The notes under the pieces were generated by a model. It saw only the letters and a program-made list of their open reading frames with translations. It was not told where the DNA came from and ran no database searches. Below, one piece after another: positions 17,136 to 26,592 of a DNA stretch of 64,000 nt. This DNA is from Arsenicibacter rosenii (lineage in GTDB: Bacteria; Bacteroidota; Bacteroidia; Cytophagales; Spirosomataceae). Within the stretch, counting starts at the first letter, position 1, and each line of letters begins with the position of its first letter. The stretch spans positions 314,250 to 378,249 of the forward strand of contig NZ_MORL01000004.1 of NCBI RefSeq assembly GCF_001870735.1, given 5' to 3'. The translations under genes and the position numbers were made by a program.

Positions 17136-19964
17136 ATGCAACGATCTTTATTCTTTTTATTCAGCTGGCTGTTTGTTTTCGCGCAGGCACCGGCACAGAT
17201 TGTCACCACACAACCAGCCTTCCCGACGACCGATCAGGAAGTAACCCTCATCGTTGACCTCAGACAGGCGAAAGACAGCCGTGCGGCAGGGCTGCTGGGC
17301 AAAACCAACGATGTCTATCTCTGGTCGGGGGCGGGCAGTACCGACACTAACCCGTGGGAGTTCCAGCCGGCCGGGCAAACGGATTTCAGCAAGCCCTTTG
17401 AGCCGGGGCGTATGACCGCACTGGGCAATGACCGGTGGCAGATTAAGCTAACGCCACGTACCTATTTCAACGTACCGGCGGCCAAAGCCATTAAACGGCT
17501 GGGACTCGTTGTTAAAAGCGGGGACGGCCGGTTCCAGACCGAAGATCTTTTTGTCTCGGTCTTCGACACTAAATTGTCGGTCATTTTCACAAAACCCACT
17601 GAGCAGCGCTTTTTTGTTGAGGCAAACAGCACAATTGATGTGCAGGCGATTGCTTCACAAAAAGCAAACTTTACGATTACCCGTCAGGGAGCCACGGTTT
17701 TTACTGCCTCCAACCGCGATACGGTCAATTTCTCGTTTTCTGCGGGTAACCTTGGAAACACGGTTTTCCCCGTCATTGTGCAAGCCAAAACCGCGTCCGA
17801 AACAGCAGCGGATACGTTCTATTACAGTATCCGGCCGCAGCCGAAAATCGCCGAATTACCGGCCGGTGTGAAAGACGGGATTACTTATCTCGCTGCCGAC
17901 CGCGTTATCCTGTCGTTTTTTGCGCCTGAAAAGCAGTTTGTTCACGTCATCGGTGAATTTAACAACTGGACCTATAGCCCCGCCTACCTCATGAACCGTA
18001 CGCCGGACGGTAACCGTTACTGGATCGAACTGGGAAGCCTCCCCGCTGGTCAGGAGGTAGCGTATCAGTATCTGGTAAACGGTACCCTGGCCGTTGCCGA
18101 CCCGTATGCCGATAAGATTCTGGACCCGAATAACGACAAATACATTTCATCAACAACCTATCCGAATCTGAAGGCATATCCGCAGGGTGCGCAGGGTATT
18201 GTCTCCGTGTTACAAACGAACCAGACGCCGTTTGCCTGGAAAACGGCTAGTTTCCAGCGTTCCGACCCGAAAAAAATGGTCGTTTATGAGCTGCTCGTCC
18301 GCGATTTCTCATCGAACCGGTCGTATAAAACCCTGACCGACAGCTTATCGTATCTGAAACGGCTGGGCGTAAACGTTATTGAACTGATGCCGGTTATGGA
18401 GTTTTCGGGAAATGACTCATGGGGTTACAACCCTATTTTTTACTTCGCTCCCGACAAAGCCTACGGCACAAAAGACGACCTGAAACGCTTTGTGGACGCC
18501 TGCCACAGCAACGGCATTGCGGTCGTACTCGACATGGTACTCAACCAGGCCGACTATGAATTCCCGTACGTAAAAATGTACTGGAACAACGACCGCCCGG
18601 CGGCCAACAACCCGTTTTTTAACCAGCAGGCCACGCACCCGTTCAGCGTTTTCTTTGATTTTAACCACGAAAGCACGGCCACACAGGCACTGGTGCAGCG
18701 TGTTTGCCAATACTGGATTCAGGAATATAAATTTGACGGCTATCGTTTCGACCTCTCGAAAGGGTTTACGCAGAAAAATACCGGCAATGACGTCAATGCA
18801 TGGGGTACGTATGATGCCAGCCGCGTAGCGATCTGGAAACGGATTTACGATCAGATCCGGAGCTACGACAAAACTGCGTATGTCATGCTGGAACATTTTG
18901 CGGACAATCAGGAAGAAAAAGAACTGGCCAATTATGGCATGATGCTCTGGGGCAATCACAACTATGATTTCCGCGGGGCAGCGCGTGGTCAGGGGGGCAA
19001 CTTCGAAGGCATTTCTTACCAGAAGCGCGGCTTTTCGACCCCGAATCTGATTGGTTATGCCGAAAGCCATGATGAGGAGCGGATCATGTTTGATCTGGCA
19101 CAAAACGGCATTATCGACGGTAATTACAATATTAAAACTGTAGCCACTGCCCTGGATCGTTCAAAGCTGGCTGCGGCGTTTCTGCTCTCGGTACCGGGCC
19201 CGAAACTGATCTGGCAGTTTGGTGAACTCGGTTACGATCTGTCGATCAATACCTGCTCTGACGGAACAACCATCCTGAACGACTGCCGTACCGCTGCCAA
19301 GCCTGTCCGCTGGAACTATGCGCAGGATGCCCGGCGGCTCAAGCTCTACAAAACCTACAGCGAGTTTATTAAGCTCAAGCAAAGCCTGCCGGCCTTCTCC
19401 TCCACCGATTTTACGATGGATTTCAGCACGACGGTCAAACGGTTAACCTTGCCGAACGTCAGTGGCAGTGCTTTTCTGATCGGTAACTTTGAAACCCGGA
19501 GTCAAACAGTGAAGGCCGGTTTCCCGTCGGGCGGCATCTGGTATCACTACTTCACGGGGCAGGAAATCAACGTTCAGGACCCGAACATGACGCTGGTGCT
19601 TGAACCCGGCGCCTTCCACTTGTTTACCCAAACCAAACTACCCGCTCCGGAATCAGGCATCGTGCCGTTTACGCTAACCTCAAGCCTGATTACGGCCGTA
19701 CCGGAAGATCTCCGGCTCGACCTGCAGCTGAATCCAAACCCGACGGCGGATGAAGTCATGCTGAACCTGACAAACGGATACCGTGGTCCGGTCGCCATCA
19801 CGCTCATTGACATGCAGGGGCGGGAGGTGATGACACAGCAGGTGCAGAAAAACAGTCCTCAGCTCCGCCAGCTGATCCCGACAAAAGCGCTGCCGACAGC
19901 AACCTACCTTATCCGCGTCAGACAAGGCGACCAACAGGCGACGAAGCGCTTTATTAAACAATAA
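17136..19964 (+). CDS. Secreted GH13 alpha-amylase-family enzyme with T9SS sorting tail
   Basis: 942-residue extracellular glucan hydrolase. Signal peptide 1-21 (FLFSWLFVFAQAPAQ). N-terminal beta domains follow, then a CBM48-like module around residues 250-340 (HVIGEFNNWTYSPAYLM) and the GH13 barrel from about 375. Catalytic residues are Asp539 (YRFDLSKGF), Glu586 (MLEHFAD) and Asp646 (ESHDEE). The last 80 residues are a type A T9SS tail (LNPNPTADEVML, DMQGREV, TYLIRV, KRFIKQ), predicting export through the outer membrane. It is the first gene of the starch locus. Branching or pullulanase-like specificity cannot be excluded given the CBM48. Confidence 0.9.
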   Translation: MQRSLFFLFSWLFVFAQAPAQIVTTQPAFPTTDQEVTLIVDLRQAKDSRAAGLLGKTNDVYLWSGAGSTDTNPWEFQPAGQTDFSKPFEPGRMTALGNDRWQIKLTPRTYFNVPAAKAIKRLGLVVKSGDGRFQTEDLFVSVFDTKLSVIFTKPTEQRFFVEANSTIDVQAIASQKANFTITRQGATVFTASNRDTVNFSFSAGNLGNTVFPVIVQAKTASETAADTFYYSIRPQPKIAELPAGVKDGITYLAADRVILSFFAPEKQFVHVIGEFNNWTYSPAYLMNRTPDGNRYWIELGSLPAGQEVAYQYLVNGTLAVADPYADKILDPNNDKYISSTTYPNLKAYPQGAQGIVSVLQTNQTPFAWKTASFQRSDPKKMVVYELLVRDFSSNRSYKTLTDSLSYLKRLGVNVIELMPVMEFSGNDSWGYNPIFYFAPDKAYGTKDDLKRFVDACHSNGIAVVLDMVLNQADYEFPYVKMYWNNDRPAANNPFFNQQATHPFSVFFDFNHESTATQALVQRVCQYWIQEYKFDGYRFDLSKGFTQKNTGNDVNAWGTYDASRVAIWKRIYDQIRSYDKTAYVMLEHFADNQEEKELANYGMMLWGNHNYDFRGAARGQGGNFEGISYQKRGFSTPNLIGYAESHDEERIMFDLAQNGIIDGNYNIKTVATALDRSKLAAAFLLSVPGPKLIWQFGELGYDLSINTCSDGTTILNDCRTAAKPVRWNYAQDARRLKLYKTYSEFIKLKQSLPAFSSTDFTMDFSTTVKRLTLPNVSGSAFLIGNFETRSQTVKAGFPSGGIWYHYFTGQEINVQDPNMTLVLEPGAFHLFTQTKLPAPESGIVPFTLTSSLITAVPEDLRLDLQLNPNPTADEVMLNLTNGYRGPVAITLIDMQGREVMTQQVQKNSPQLRQLIPTKALPTATYLIRVRQGDQQATKRFIKQ

Positions 19965-19967
19965 ATT

Positions 19968-20093
19968 GTGATTGAGTGAAAGAGTGATTGAGTGACCGGC
20001 TAACGCAAATGCGGACTTCAATCACCGCCTTGGACCTGTTGATCTATAAGGATGCCGTGTTTAATCACTCATTCGCCCAATCACTCATTCGCC
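19968..20093. repeat. Octamer inverted-repeat element, copy 1
   Basis: The left arm (19968-19996) and right arm (20063-20093) are both built from an 8-base unit of form GANTGAGY, the right arm being its reverse complement. The loop is about 66 bases. It lies just after the amylase stop. Related copies lie at 44616, 50389 and 63454. Confidence 0.65.
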
Positions 20094-20109
20094 ATTAATT
20101 ACTCAGGTG

Positions 20110-20132
20110 CCACTTTCCTAAAAAGCTCCTAC
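20110..20132 (+). promoter_or_regulatory. Distal starch-promoter element (copy 2)
   Basis: CCACTTTCCTAA, AAA, GCTCCTAC. It starts 90 bases before the proximal element; in copy 1 the distance is 88 bases. Confidence 0.6.
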
Positions 20133-20199
20133 TCATGATAGACAAACTACTGAAAAACAATTGATTAAAATTTTTTACCGATAAAATACCATTCTTTCT

Positions 20200-20238
20200 A
20201 AAGTGGAACGACTGGCCGGTATCGGCACTTTACCTTTG
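20200..20238 (+). promoter_or_regulatory. Promoter of susC
   Basis: AAAGTGGAACGA (20200-20211), 19-base spacer, TACCTTTG (20231-20238), a perfect -7 box, about 90 bases before the susC ATG. Confidence 0.65.
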
Positions 20239-20328
20239 CATCACTGAAATAGGACTTTTGTCATCCTTTTTTGAACAAAAGAACCCTCGGCTCATTTTCT
20301 TAACATACTAGTTTCGTACACTCTACTC

Positions 20329-23319
20329 ATGATGAAACAACATTACAAGCCTTTCCGGCAAGTGGATGTTAACCGTCGTTTCCGGCGGTTGTCGTCATTG
20401 ATGATGCTGTTTGTTTTCGGACTGCTCAGCATGGCAGCAATGGCGCAGGATGTTACCATCACCGGTATCATCCGCGAAAAAGACGGCGCACTTTTACCGG
20501 GTGCTAATATCGTCGTTAAAGGCACTACCCGCGGTACACAATCAGACGTTAACGGCACGTACAAACTCATCGCTCCGGCTAACTCCACGCTTATTTATAG
20601 CTTCGTTGGCAAGAATCCACAGGAAGTGGTGGTCGGTAACCGTACGTCGATTGATGTAACACTGGAAGACGATGCCAAGTCGCTTACCGAAGTAGTCGTG
20701 ATTGGTTACGGTACGCAGCGCAAAAAAGACCTGACCGGTTCGGTAGCCGCGATCTCATCAAAGGATTTCGTACAGGGACAGATCACTAACCCGGAGCAAC
20801 TGGTTGCCGGTAAGGTAGCCGGTGTGCAAATCACCTCAAACGGTGGAGCACCGGGCTCGGGCAGCCAGATCCGTATCCGTGGCGGTTCATCGCTGAACGC
20901 GAACAACGATCCCCTGATCGTCATCGACGGAGTACCGGTGGATAACAACGGTATCTCAGGCTCGCCAAACCCGTTGGGTATGATCAACCCGAACGACATT
21001 GAGACGATGACCGTACTGAAAGATGCGTCGGCCACGGCCATCTACGGTTCGCGGGCGTCTAACGGGGTTATCCTGATCACAACGAAAAAAGGCGTAAAAG
21101 GCGACCGTATCCGGTTCAACTTCAGCTCACAGGAGTCGCTGTCGAAAAACTACAAGCAGTTGAATGTTCTGTCGGCCGACGATTTCCGCGCGCTGGTCAA
21201 CAGCAAAGGTACGGCCGCTCAAAAGGCGCTGATGGGCAAGGAAAGCACCAACTGGCAGGACGCTATTTTCCAGACTGGTTTCACCCACGACAACAACCTG
21301 AGTGCTACCGGTTCACTGGCCGGCATGCCGTTCCGGGCATCAGTAGGGTATCTGGGCCAGAAAGGCATTCTGAAAACCTCGGATCTGGGCCGTACGTCGG
21401 GCTCTCTGGGTATCTCGCCGATGTTGTTCAACAACCACCTGCGCATTGATGTAAACCTGAAAGGTACCATCGCCAATAGCCGTTTCGCCGATCAGGGCGC
21501 AATCGGTGCAGCCGCCTTCTTCGACCCGACACAGCCAATCTACAGCGGAAACAATAATTTCGGCGGTTATTTCGAATGGCTGGATCCGTCAACCAAACTG
21601 CCGAATACACTGGCTACCAAAAACCCGGTAGCGATACTGGACCTGAAACAGGACAAAAGCACGGTAAAACGCAGCATCGGTAATGCTCAGTTTGACTATA
21701 AATTCCACTTCCTGCCGGAGTTGCGTGCTAACCTGAACCTCGGTTACGACGTTTCATCAAGTGAAGGCACGATCTATATTCCTACGTTTGCCGGGCTTCA
21801 GTATGCGCGTAAAGGCACAAACAACCAGTATTCGCAGACGAAGACCAACAAACTGTTAGAATTCTACCTGAACTACACCAAAGATCTGCGCAGCATTGCC
21901 AGCCGGATCGAGGTACTGGGTGGTTATTCGTACCAGGACTTTATCCGCGAAAGCCCGGCTTATCCGGACGTGAACGCCGAAAACGTGGTGATCAGCCCTG
22001 CCGGTATTCCGTTCAAGACTCAGAATACGCTGGTGTCTTTCTACGGCCGTGCCAACTACACACTGAAAGACCGGTATCTGGTAACATTCACACTGCGGGA
22101 TGACGGTTCATCGCGCTTCAGCCCGAGCACCCGCTGGGGGCTGTTCCCATCGGCGGCTTTTGCCTGGAAAATTAAGGAAGAGTCTTTCCTGCGCAATTCC
22201 ACCGTTATTCAGGACCTCAAACTGCGCTTAGGCTACGGGGTTACCGGTCAGCAGGACGTGGGTAGCGATTACCCGTATCTGGCCCGCTATACATACGGGC
22301 AGAGCACCGCTCAGTACCAGTTAGGCAATGGCTTTATCCAGACATTACGTCCGGAAGGCTACGACGCCAACCTGCGCTGGGAATCAACGACGACCTACAA
22401 CGCCGGTCTTGATTTCTCCCTGTTCAAAGGCAAACTCAGCGGTACCATTGACGTGTACCAGAAAAAGACAAAGGATCTGTTGAGCGTGATTCCGGTACCT
22501 GCCGGTTCTAACCTGACCAACCGTATCCTGACCAATGTAGGTAACCTCGAAAACCGTGGTATTGAGCTGGGGCTGAACGCGACGCCGGTTTCGACCGACA
22601 AGTTTACGTGGGATGCTAACTTTAATATTACCTACAACGAAAACAAAATCACGAACCTGACGAAAGTACCGACGCCGAATGATCCGGGCGTACTGGTTGG
22701 GGGTATCTCTGGCGGTGTGGGTAATACCGTACAGATTCACACCGTTGGTTATCCGACATTTGCCTATTACCTCTACAAGCAGGTATATGACGCCAACGGC
22801 AAGCCAATCGAAGGTCTGTACGTAGATCAGGACGCCAATGGCATCCTGAACCTGGCCGACCGCTACCGCTACAAATCACCGAACCCGAAGGTGTATCTGG
22901 GCTTCAGCTCGAACTTTACAATGGATAAGTTTACGGTAGCGTTCACGCTGCGCGGCAACATCGGCAACTACGTGTATAACAACATCAACTCAGGTGCCGG
23001 TGCGTTGCAGAACGTGTTCAATACCAACAACTACCTGTCGAATGTATCGTCAAGTGTGTTGTCGACCAACTTCCAGACGAACCAGTACTTCAGCGATTAC
23101 TATCTGGAAAACGCGTCGTTTCTCCGCATGGAAAACCTGACCGTCGGCTACAACGTCTATCAGTCAAAGCGGGCCAATGCACGCCTTACGGCAGCAGCGC
23201 AGAACCTGTTTGTATTGACGAAGTACTCAGGTCTGGATCCTGAAATCCCTGGCGGTATTGATAATAACTTCTATCCGCGCCCACGGACACTAACGCTTGG
23301 GTTAAACGTAAGCTTCTAG
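20329..23319 (+). CDS. susC: SusC/RagA-type TonB-dependent outer-membrane transporter
   Basis: 996-residue importer of oligosaccharides across the outer membrane, driven by TonB. Signal peptide around residues 20-40 (MMLFVFGLLSMAAMAQ), then a carboxypeptidase-D regulatory-like Ig domain (ITGIIREKDGALLPGANI), the plug (DGVPVDNNGI, ASATAIYGSRASNGVILITTKKG) and a 22-strand barrel ending in GLNVSF with terminal Phe. The immediate partner is SusD. In a starch locus the substrate is probably maltodextrin; the protein itself does not prove that. Confidence 0.96.
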   Translation: MMKQHYKPFRQVDVNRRFRRLSSLMMLFVFGLLSMAAMAQDVTITGIIREKDGALLPGANIVVKGTTRGTQSDVNGTYKLIAPANSTLIYSFVGKNPQEVVVGNRTSIDVTLEDDAKSLTEVVVIGYGTQRKKDLTGSVAAISSKDFVQGQITNPEQLVAGKVAGVQITSNGGAPGSGSQIRIRGGSSLNANNDPLIVIDGVPVDNNGISGSPNPLGMINPNDIETMTVLKDASATAIYGSRASNGVILITTKKGVKGDRIRFNFSSQESLSKNYKQLNVLSADDFRALVNSKGTAAQKALMGKESTNWQDAIFQTGFTHDNNLSATGSLAGMPFRASVGYLGQKGILKTSDLGRTSGSLGISPMLFNNHLRIDVNLKGTIANSRFADQGAIGAAAFFDPTQPIYSGNNNFGGYFEWLDPSTKLPNTLATKNPVAILDLKQDKSTVKRSIGNAQFDYKFHFLPELRANLNLGYDVSSSEGTIYIPTFAGLQYARKGTNNQYSQTKTNKLLEFYLNYTKDLRSIASRIEVLGGYSYQDFIRESPAYPDVNAENVVISPAGIPFKTQNTLVSFYGRANYTLKDRYLVTFTLRDDGSSRFSPSTRWGLFPSAAFAWKIKEESFLRNSTVIQDLKLRLGYGVTGQQDVGSDYPYLARYTYGQSTAQYQLGNGFIQTLRPEGYDANLRWESTTTYNAGLDFSLFKGKLSGTIDVYQKKTKDLLSVIPVPAGSNLTNRILTNVGNLENRGIELGLNATPVSTDKFTWDANFNITYNENKITNLTKVPTPNDPGVLVGGISGGVGNTVQIHTVGYPTFAYYLYKQVYDANGKPIEGLYVDQDANGILNLADRYRYKSPNPKVYLGFSSNFTMDKFTVAFTLRGNIGNYVYNNINSGAGALQNVFNTNNYLSNVSSSVLSTNFQTNQYFSDYYLENASFLRMENLTVGYNVYQSKRANARLTAAAQNLFVLTKYSGLDPEIPGGIDNNFYPRPRTLTLGLNVSF

Positions 23320-23337
23320 ACATAAACTAATCTGCCG

Positions 23338-23440
23338 GAAGAGTTTGACGTTTGCCGAAAGCGCAACAAGAGGTGAATAGGCAACAACTTTTATTGGGTA
23401 TGCTCCGGCAAACGACTCAAACTCTTCTGACTTTGTTTTT
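23338..23440 (+). terminator. Intercistronic stem-loop between susC and susD, attenuator-like
   Basis: A 20-base arm (23338-23357) pairs with 23406-23427 with only a two-base bulge, enclosing a 48-base loop. It is followed a few bases later by TTTGTTTTTT. This could partly terminate transcription or protect the susC mRNA end. Confidence 0.55.
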
Positions 23441-23449
23441 TAGAAAACG

Positions 23450-25042
23450 ATGAAAGTATTCGGACTAAAACATATTTCTGCACTGGGCATTATGACGGCA
23501 ATGCTGACCGTTTCGTCCTGTGTACAAGACCTTGACCGGCAACCGTTCTACGACATTACGTCGGCAACGGTTTATAATGACCCGGCCAATTACAAGAAAA
23601 TTCTGGCGAAAGTCTATGCCGGTCTGGCCGTAAGCGGTCAGCAGGGGCCTGCCGGTCAGCCGGATATCAGCGGTATCGACGAAGGGTTCTCGACCTACCT
23701 GCGCCAGTACTGGAAAGCGCAGGAACTACCAACCGACGAAGCCGTTATCGGCTGGAACGACGGTAGCTTACCAGACTACCACCGCATGACCTGGACATCG
23801 AGCAACGAATTTATCGCGGCGATGTACAACCGGCTGTACTACCAGATTGCGCTCTGCAACGAGTTCATCCGCGAAACAACCGACGATAAACTCAGCAGCC
23901 GAGGCATTACCGGAACGACCGCGACCGAGGCCAAAGCGTACCGCGCCGAAGTTCGTTTCCTGCGCGCCCTGAGCTACTACCACGCACTCGACATGTTCGG
24001 CAATGTACCGTTCGTGACCGAAAACGACGCCGTTGGTTCATTCCTGCCTAAGCAGACAACCCGCGCCGAACTGTTCAACTACGTTGAGTCAGAACTGAAA
24101 GCCATCGAAAACGACCTGGTAGCGGCCCGTCAGAATGAATATGGCCGCGCCGATAAAGCGGCGGCCTGGACATTGCTGACGAAGCTCTATCTAAATGCGC
24201 AGGTGTATATCGGACAGGCAAAATATACGGAGGCGATCACATATGCCGCCAAGGTAATCGGGGCCGGTTATACTCTGGATCCGGAATACCGTAAGCTGTT
24301 CCTGGCCGACAACAACAAATCGCCGGAAATGATTTTCCCGGTTACGTTCGACGGCCAGAATACGAAAACCTACGGGGGCATGACCTTCCTGGTACATGCA
24401 CCGGTTGGCGGGTCGATGAACCCGGCTGATTTCGGTATCAACGGCGGCTGGGGTGGTGTCCGCACGACCAAAAACATTGTGAATTTGTTCAGCGATCCGA
24501 CGGGTAGAATCGACAAGCGGGCTATGTTCTACACAACAGGCCAGAACCTCGAAATCGCCGATATCTCAACCTTTACGGATGGTTACGCCATTACGAAGTA
24601 CAAAAACATCACCTCGGGTGGTGCTAAAGGCTCTGACCTGACCGGCGACTTTGTGGACACTGACTTCCCGCTGTTCCGGCTGGCCGATGTGTACCTGATG
24701 TATGCCGAAGCCGTTGTTCGCGGCGGTTCAGGTGGTACAACCGCACAGGCGTTGCAGTACGTGAACGCACTGCGTCAGCGGGCCTATGGCAACACGACCG
24801 GCAACGTAACGGCCCTGACACTGGACTTTATCCTGCAGGAACGTGCCCGTGAACTGTACTGGGAAGGCCACCGCCGTACCGATCTTATCCGGTTCGGTAA
24901 GTTTACCGATGCCAGCTACGTATGGCCGTGGAAAGGCAATGTAAAAGACGGGAAAGGAGTCGCCGACAACCTGAATCTGTTCCCGATTCCGGCAACCGAC
25001 ATCGTCGCCAATCCAAACCTGAAGCAAAACCCCGGTTATTAA
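23450..25042 (+). CDS. susD: SusD/RagB-type surface glycan-binding lipoprotein
   Basis: 530-residue outer-membrane lipoprotein that forms the lid of the SusC pore. Lipobox VSSC around residue 24 gives a lipid-anchored N-terminus. The N-terminal SusD-like region (YNDPANYKKILAKVYAGLA), TPR-like helices and the C-terminal RagB/SusD domain (ERARELYWEGHRRTDLIRFGKF) are complete. It is in an operon with susC, 130 bases downstream of it. Confidence 0.96.
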   Translation: MKVFGLKHISALGIMTAMLTVSSCVQDLDRQPFYDITSATVYNDPANYKKILAKVYAGLAVSGQQGPAGQPDISGIDEGFSTYLRQYWKAQELPTDEAVIGWNDGSLPDYHRMTWTSSNEFIAAMYNRLYYQIALCNEFIRETTDDKLSSRGITGTTATEAKAYRAEVRFLRALSYYHALDMFGNVPFVTENDAVGSFLPKQTTRAELFNYVESELKAIENDLVAARQNEYGRADKAAAWTLLTKLYLNAQVYIGQAKYTEAITYAAKVIGAGYTLDPEYRKLFLADNNKSPEMIFPVTFDGQNTKTYGGMTFLVHAPVGGSMNPADFGINGGWGGVRTTKNIVNLFSDPTGRIDKRAMFYTTGQNLEIADISTFTDGYAITKYKNITSGGAKGSDLTGDFVDTDFPLFRLADVYLMYAEAVVRGGSGGTTAQALQYVNALRQRAYGNTTGNVTALTLDFILQERARELYWEGHRRTDLIRFGKFTDASYVWPWKGNVKDGKGVADNLNLFPIPATDIVANPNLKQNPGY

Positions 25043-25050
25043 GACATCGT

Positions 25051-25086
25051 GCTCTGCCTGACGGCCTGAATCCCCGCAGGCAGAGC
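25051..25086 (+). other. Intercistronic hairpin between susD and susE
   Basis: GCTCTGCCTG pairs perfectly with CAGGCAGAGC around a 16-base loop. There is no T-run, so it is more likely an mRNA stability or processing element than a terminator. Confidence 0.55.
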
Positions 25087-25106
25087 CCAACCCAATATAG
25101 ATCGCC

Positions 25107-26414
25107 ATGAAGTTCAAAAAATTACTCTTATTGGTGGCCGCATTGCCCGTGTTGTGGTCGTGCGAAAAAGACGAAATCAAAGCCACGCTGAACCCGGGCG
25201 TTGTGCCGGTGATTTCAGTATCGTCGCAAAGCGTCGTTCTGACGAAAGATAATGCCGCTCAGGATGTACTGACGGTAAAATGGAGCCAGCCCGATTACGG
25301 TTTCCAGGCAGCATCGGCCTACACCGTATTAGTCGACAAAAAAGGCGGCGACTTCGCCAATGCGGTTAGTTTTGCCGTAGGCAGCAACCTGCAGAAAGTC
25401 TTCAAAGCCTCCGAACTGAACCCGGCCCTGCTGAAACTGGGGCTGAAAGCCGCCACCGCCGGTGATATCGACATCCGGGTGCAATCGGTGCTGGGGCCGA
25501 AAACGACGCTCTCGTCGGCCGTCAGCTCGATTAAAGCGACGCCTTACCTCGACAAACTGGACCTAAGCTCGAACTGGGGAGTAGTCGGCAGTGCCACTAC
25601 CAACGGCTGGAACGGGCCGGATATGCCTTTCTACAAATCCGATAAGGCAAACGTATATGTTGCCTATGTAAACCTGGCCGTCGGTGAAATCAAAATCCGG
25701 CAGGATAACAAATGGGACGTTAACTACGGCGACGACGGAGCAAACGGAACACTTGAGGCCGGTGGCGCCAACATCGCGGTAAAAACTGCCGGTAACTACA
25801 AGATCACGTTCGATCAGGGTGCGCTGAAATACACCATTGAGAAGTATTCGTGGGGTATTGTCGGCAGTGCTACACCAAGCGGCTGGGCAGCGCCGGATGT
25901 ACCGTTCTTCTACGACCCATCCTCGGATCAGTGGCGGGCGATTGCCACGCTGAAAGACGGCGAGATCAAGTTCCGTCAGAACGAAGACTGGGCCGTTAAC
26001 TATGGCGACACAAAAGCTGACGGCGTGCTGGATGCCGGTGGCGACAACATGGTTGTAAAAGCCGGTACGTACCTGATTACGGTTGATTTTAAAACACTGA
26101 AATACACCATCGAAGCCTACAAAGTGTGGGGTGTGGTCGGCAGTGCAACACCGGCCGGCTGGAACGGGCCTGATGCCAAATTTAAACCGGATTTTGCCAA
26201 CGATGGTATCTGGACGCTGACAGGCATCAAACTGATTGACGGCGAAATTAAATTCCGTCAGAATGATGCATGGGATGTAAACTACGGCGATACCAAAGCA
26301 GACGGTATCCTGGACGCCGGTGGTGACAACATTGTGGTAAAAGCCGGCACGTATGACATCACCCTCGACTTTTCCATTGCAAGCAAACCTACCTATAAAC
26401 TAACCAGGAAGTAA
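25107..26414 (+). CDS. susE: SusE/SusF-type starch-binding lipoprotein
   Basis: 435-residue surface lipoprotein. Lipobox VLWSC near residue 19, a SusE N-terminal Ig-like domain (to about residue 145), then three tandem starch-binding modules starting near residues 150, 247 and 343. Each carries the pattern W-G-(V/I)-VGSAT...GW.(G/A)PD and KFRQN..W.VNYGD. Trp and Asn residues in these modules are the usual glucan contacts. It increases polymer capture at the cell surface with SusD. Confidence 0.9.
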   Translation: MKFKKLLLLVAALPVLWSCEKDEIKATLNPGVVPVISVSSQSVVLTKDNAAQDVLTVKWSQPDYGFQAASAYTVLVDKKGGDFANAVSFAVGSNLQKVFKASELNPALLKLGLKAATAGDIDIRVQSVLGPKTTLSSAVSSIKATPYLDKLDLSSNWGVVGSATTNGWNGPDMPFYKSDKANVYVAYVNLAVGEIKIRQDNKWDVNYGDDGANGTLEAGGANIAVKTAGNYKITFDQGALKYTIEKYSWGIVGSATPSGWAAPDVPFFYDPSSDQWRAIATLKDGEIKFRQNEDWAVNYGDTKADGVLDAGGDNMVVKAGTYLITVDFKTLKYTIEAYKVWGVVGSATPAGWNGPDAKFKPDFANDGIWTLTGIKLIDGEIKFRQNDAWDVNYGDTKADGILDAGGDNIVVKAGTYDITLDFSIASKPTYKLTRK

Positions 26415-26428
26415 TCTGCTTCCCGGGG

Positions 26429-26467
26429 CGAGTGGGGGCTTTCGGGTCTCCACTCGTTTTTATTATT
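26429..26467 (+). terminator. Terminator of the susCDE operon
   Basis: CGAGTGG (26429-26435) pairs with CCACTCG (26450-26456), followed by TTTTTATTATTTT. Confidence 0.88.
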
Positions 26468-26592
26468 TTCCTTTTTCTTCTCTCTCACCTTCTCGCCCGC
26501 TTAAACCTGCCGGCCCGCACGGGCTCCGGACAGGCGTCTACACCCTTTTGAGCATCCACCGCAACAGAATGGTACCCTAACTTTATTTCATT

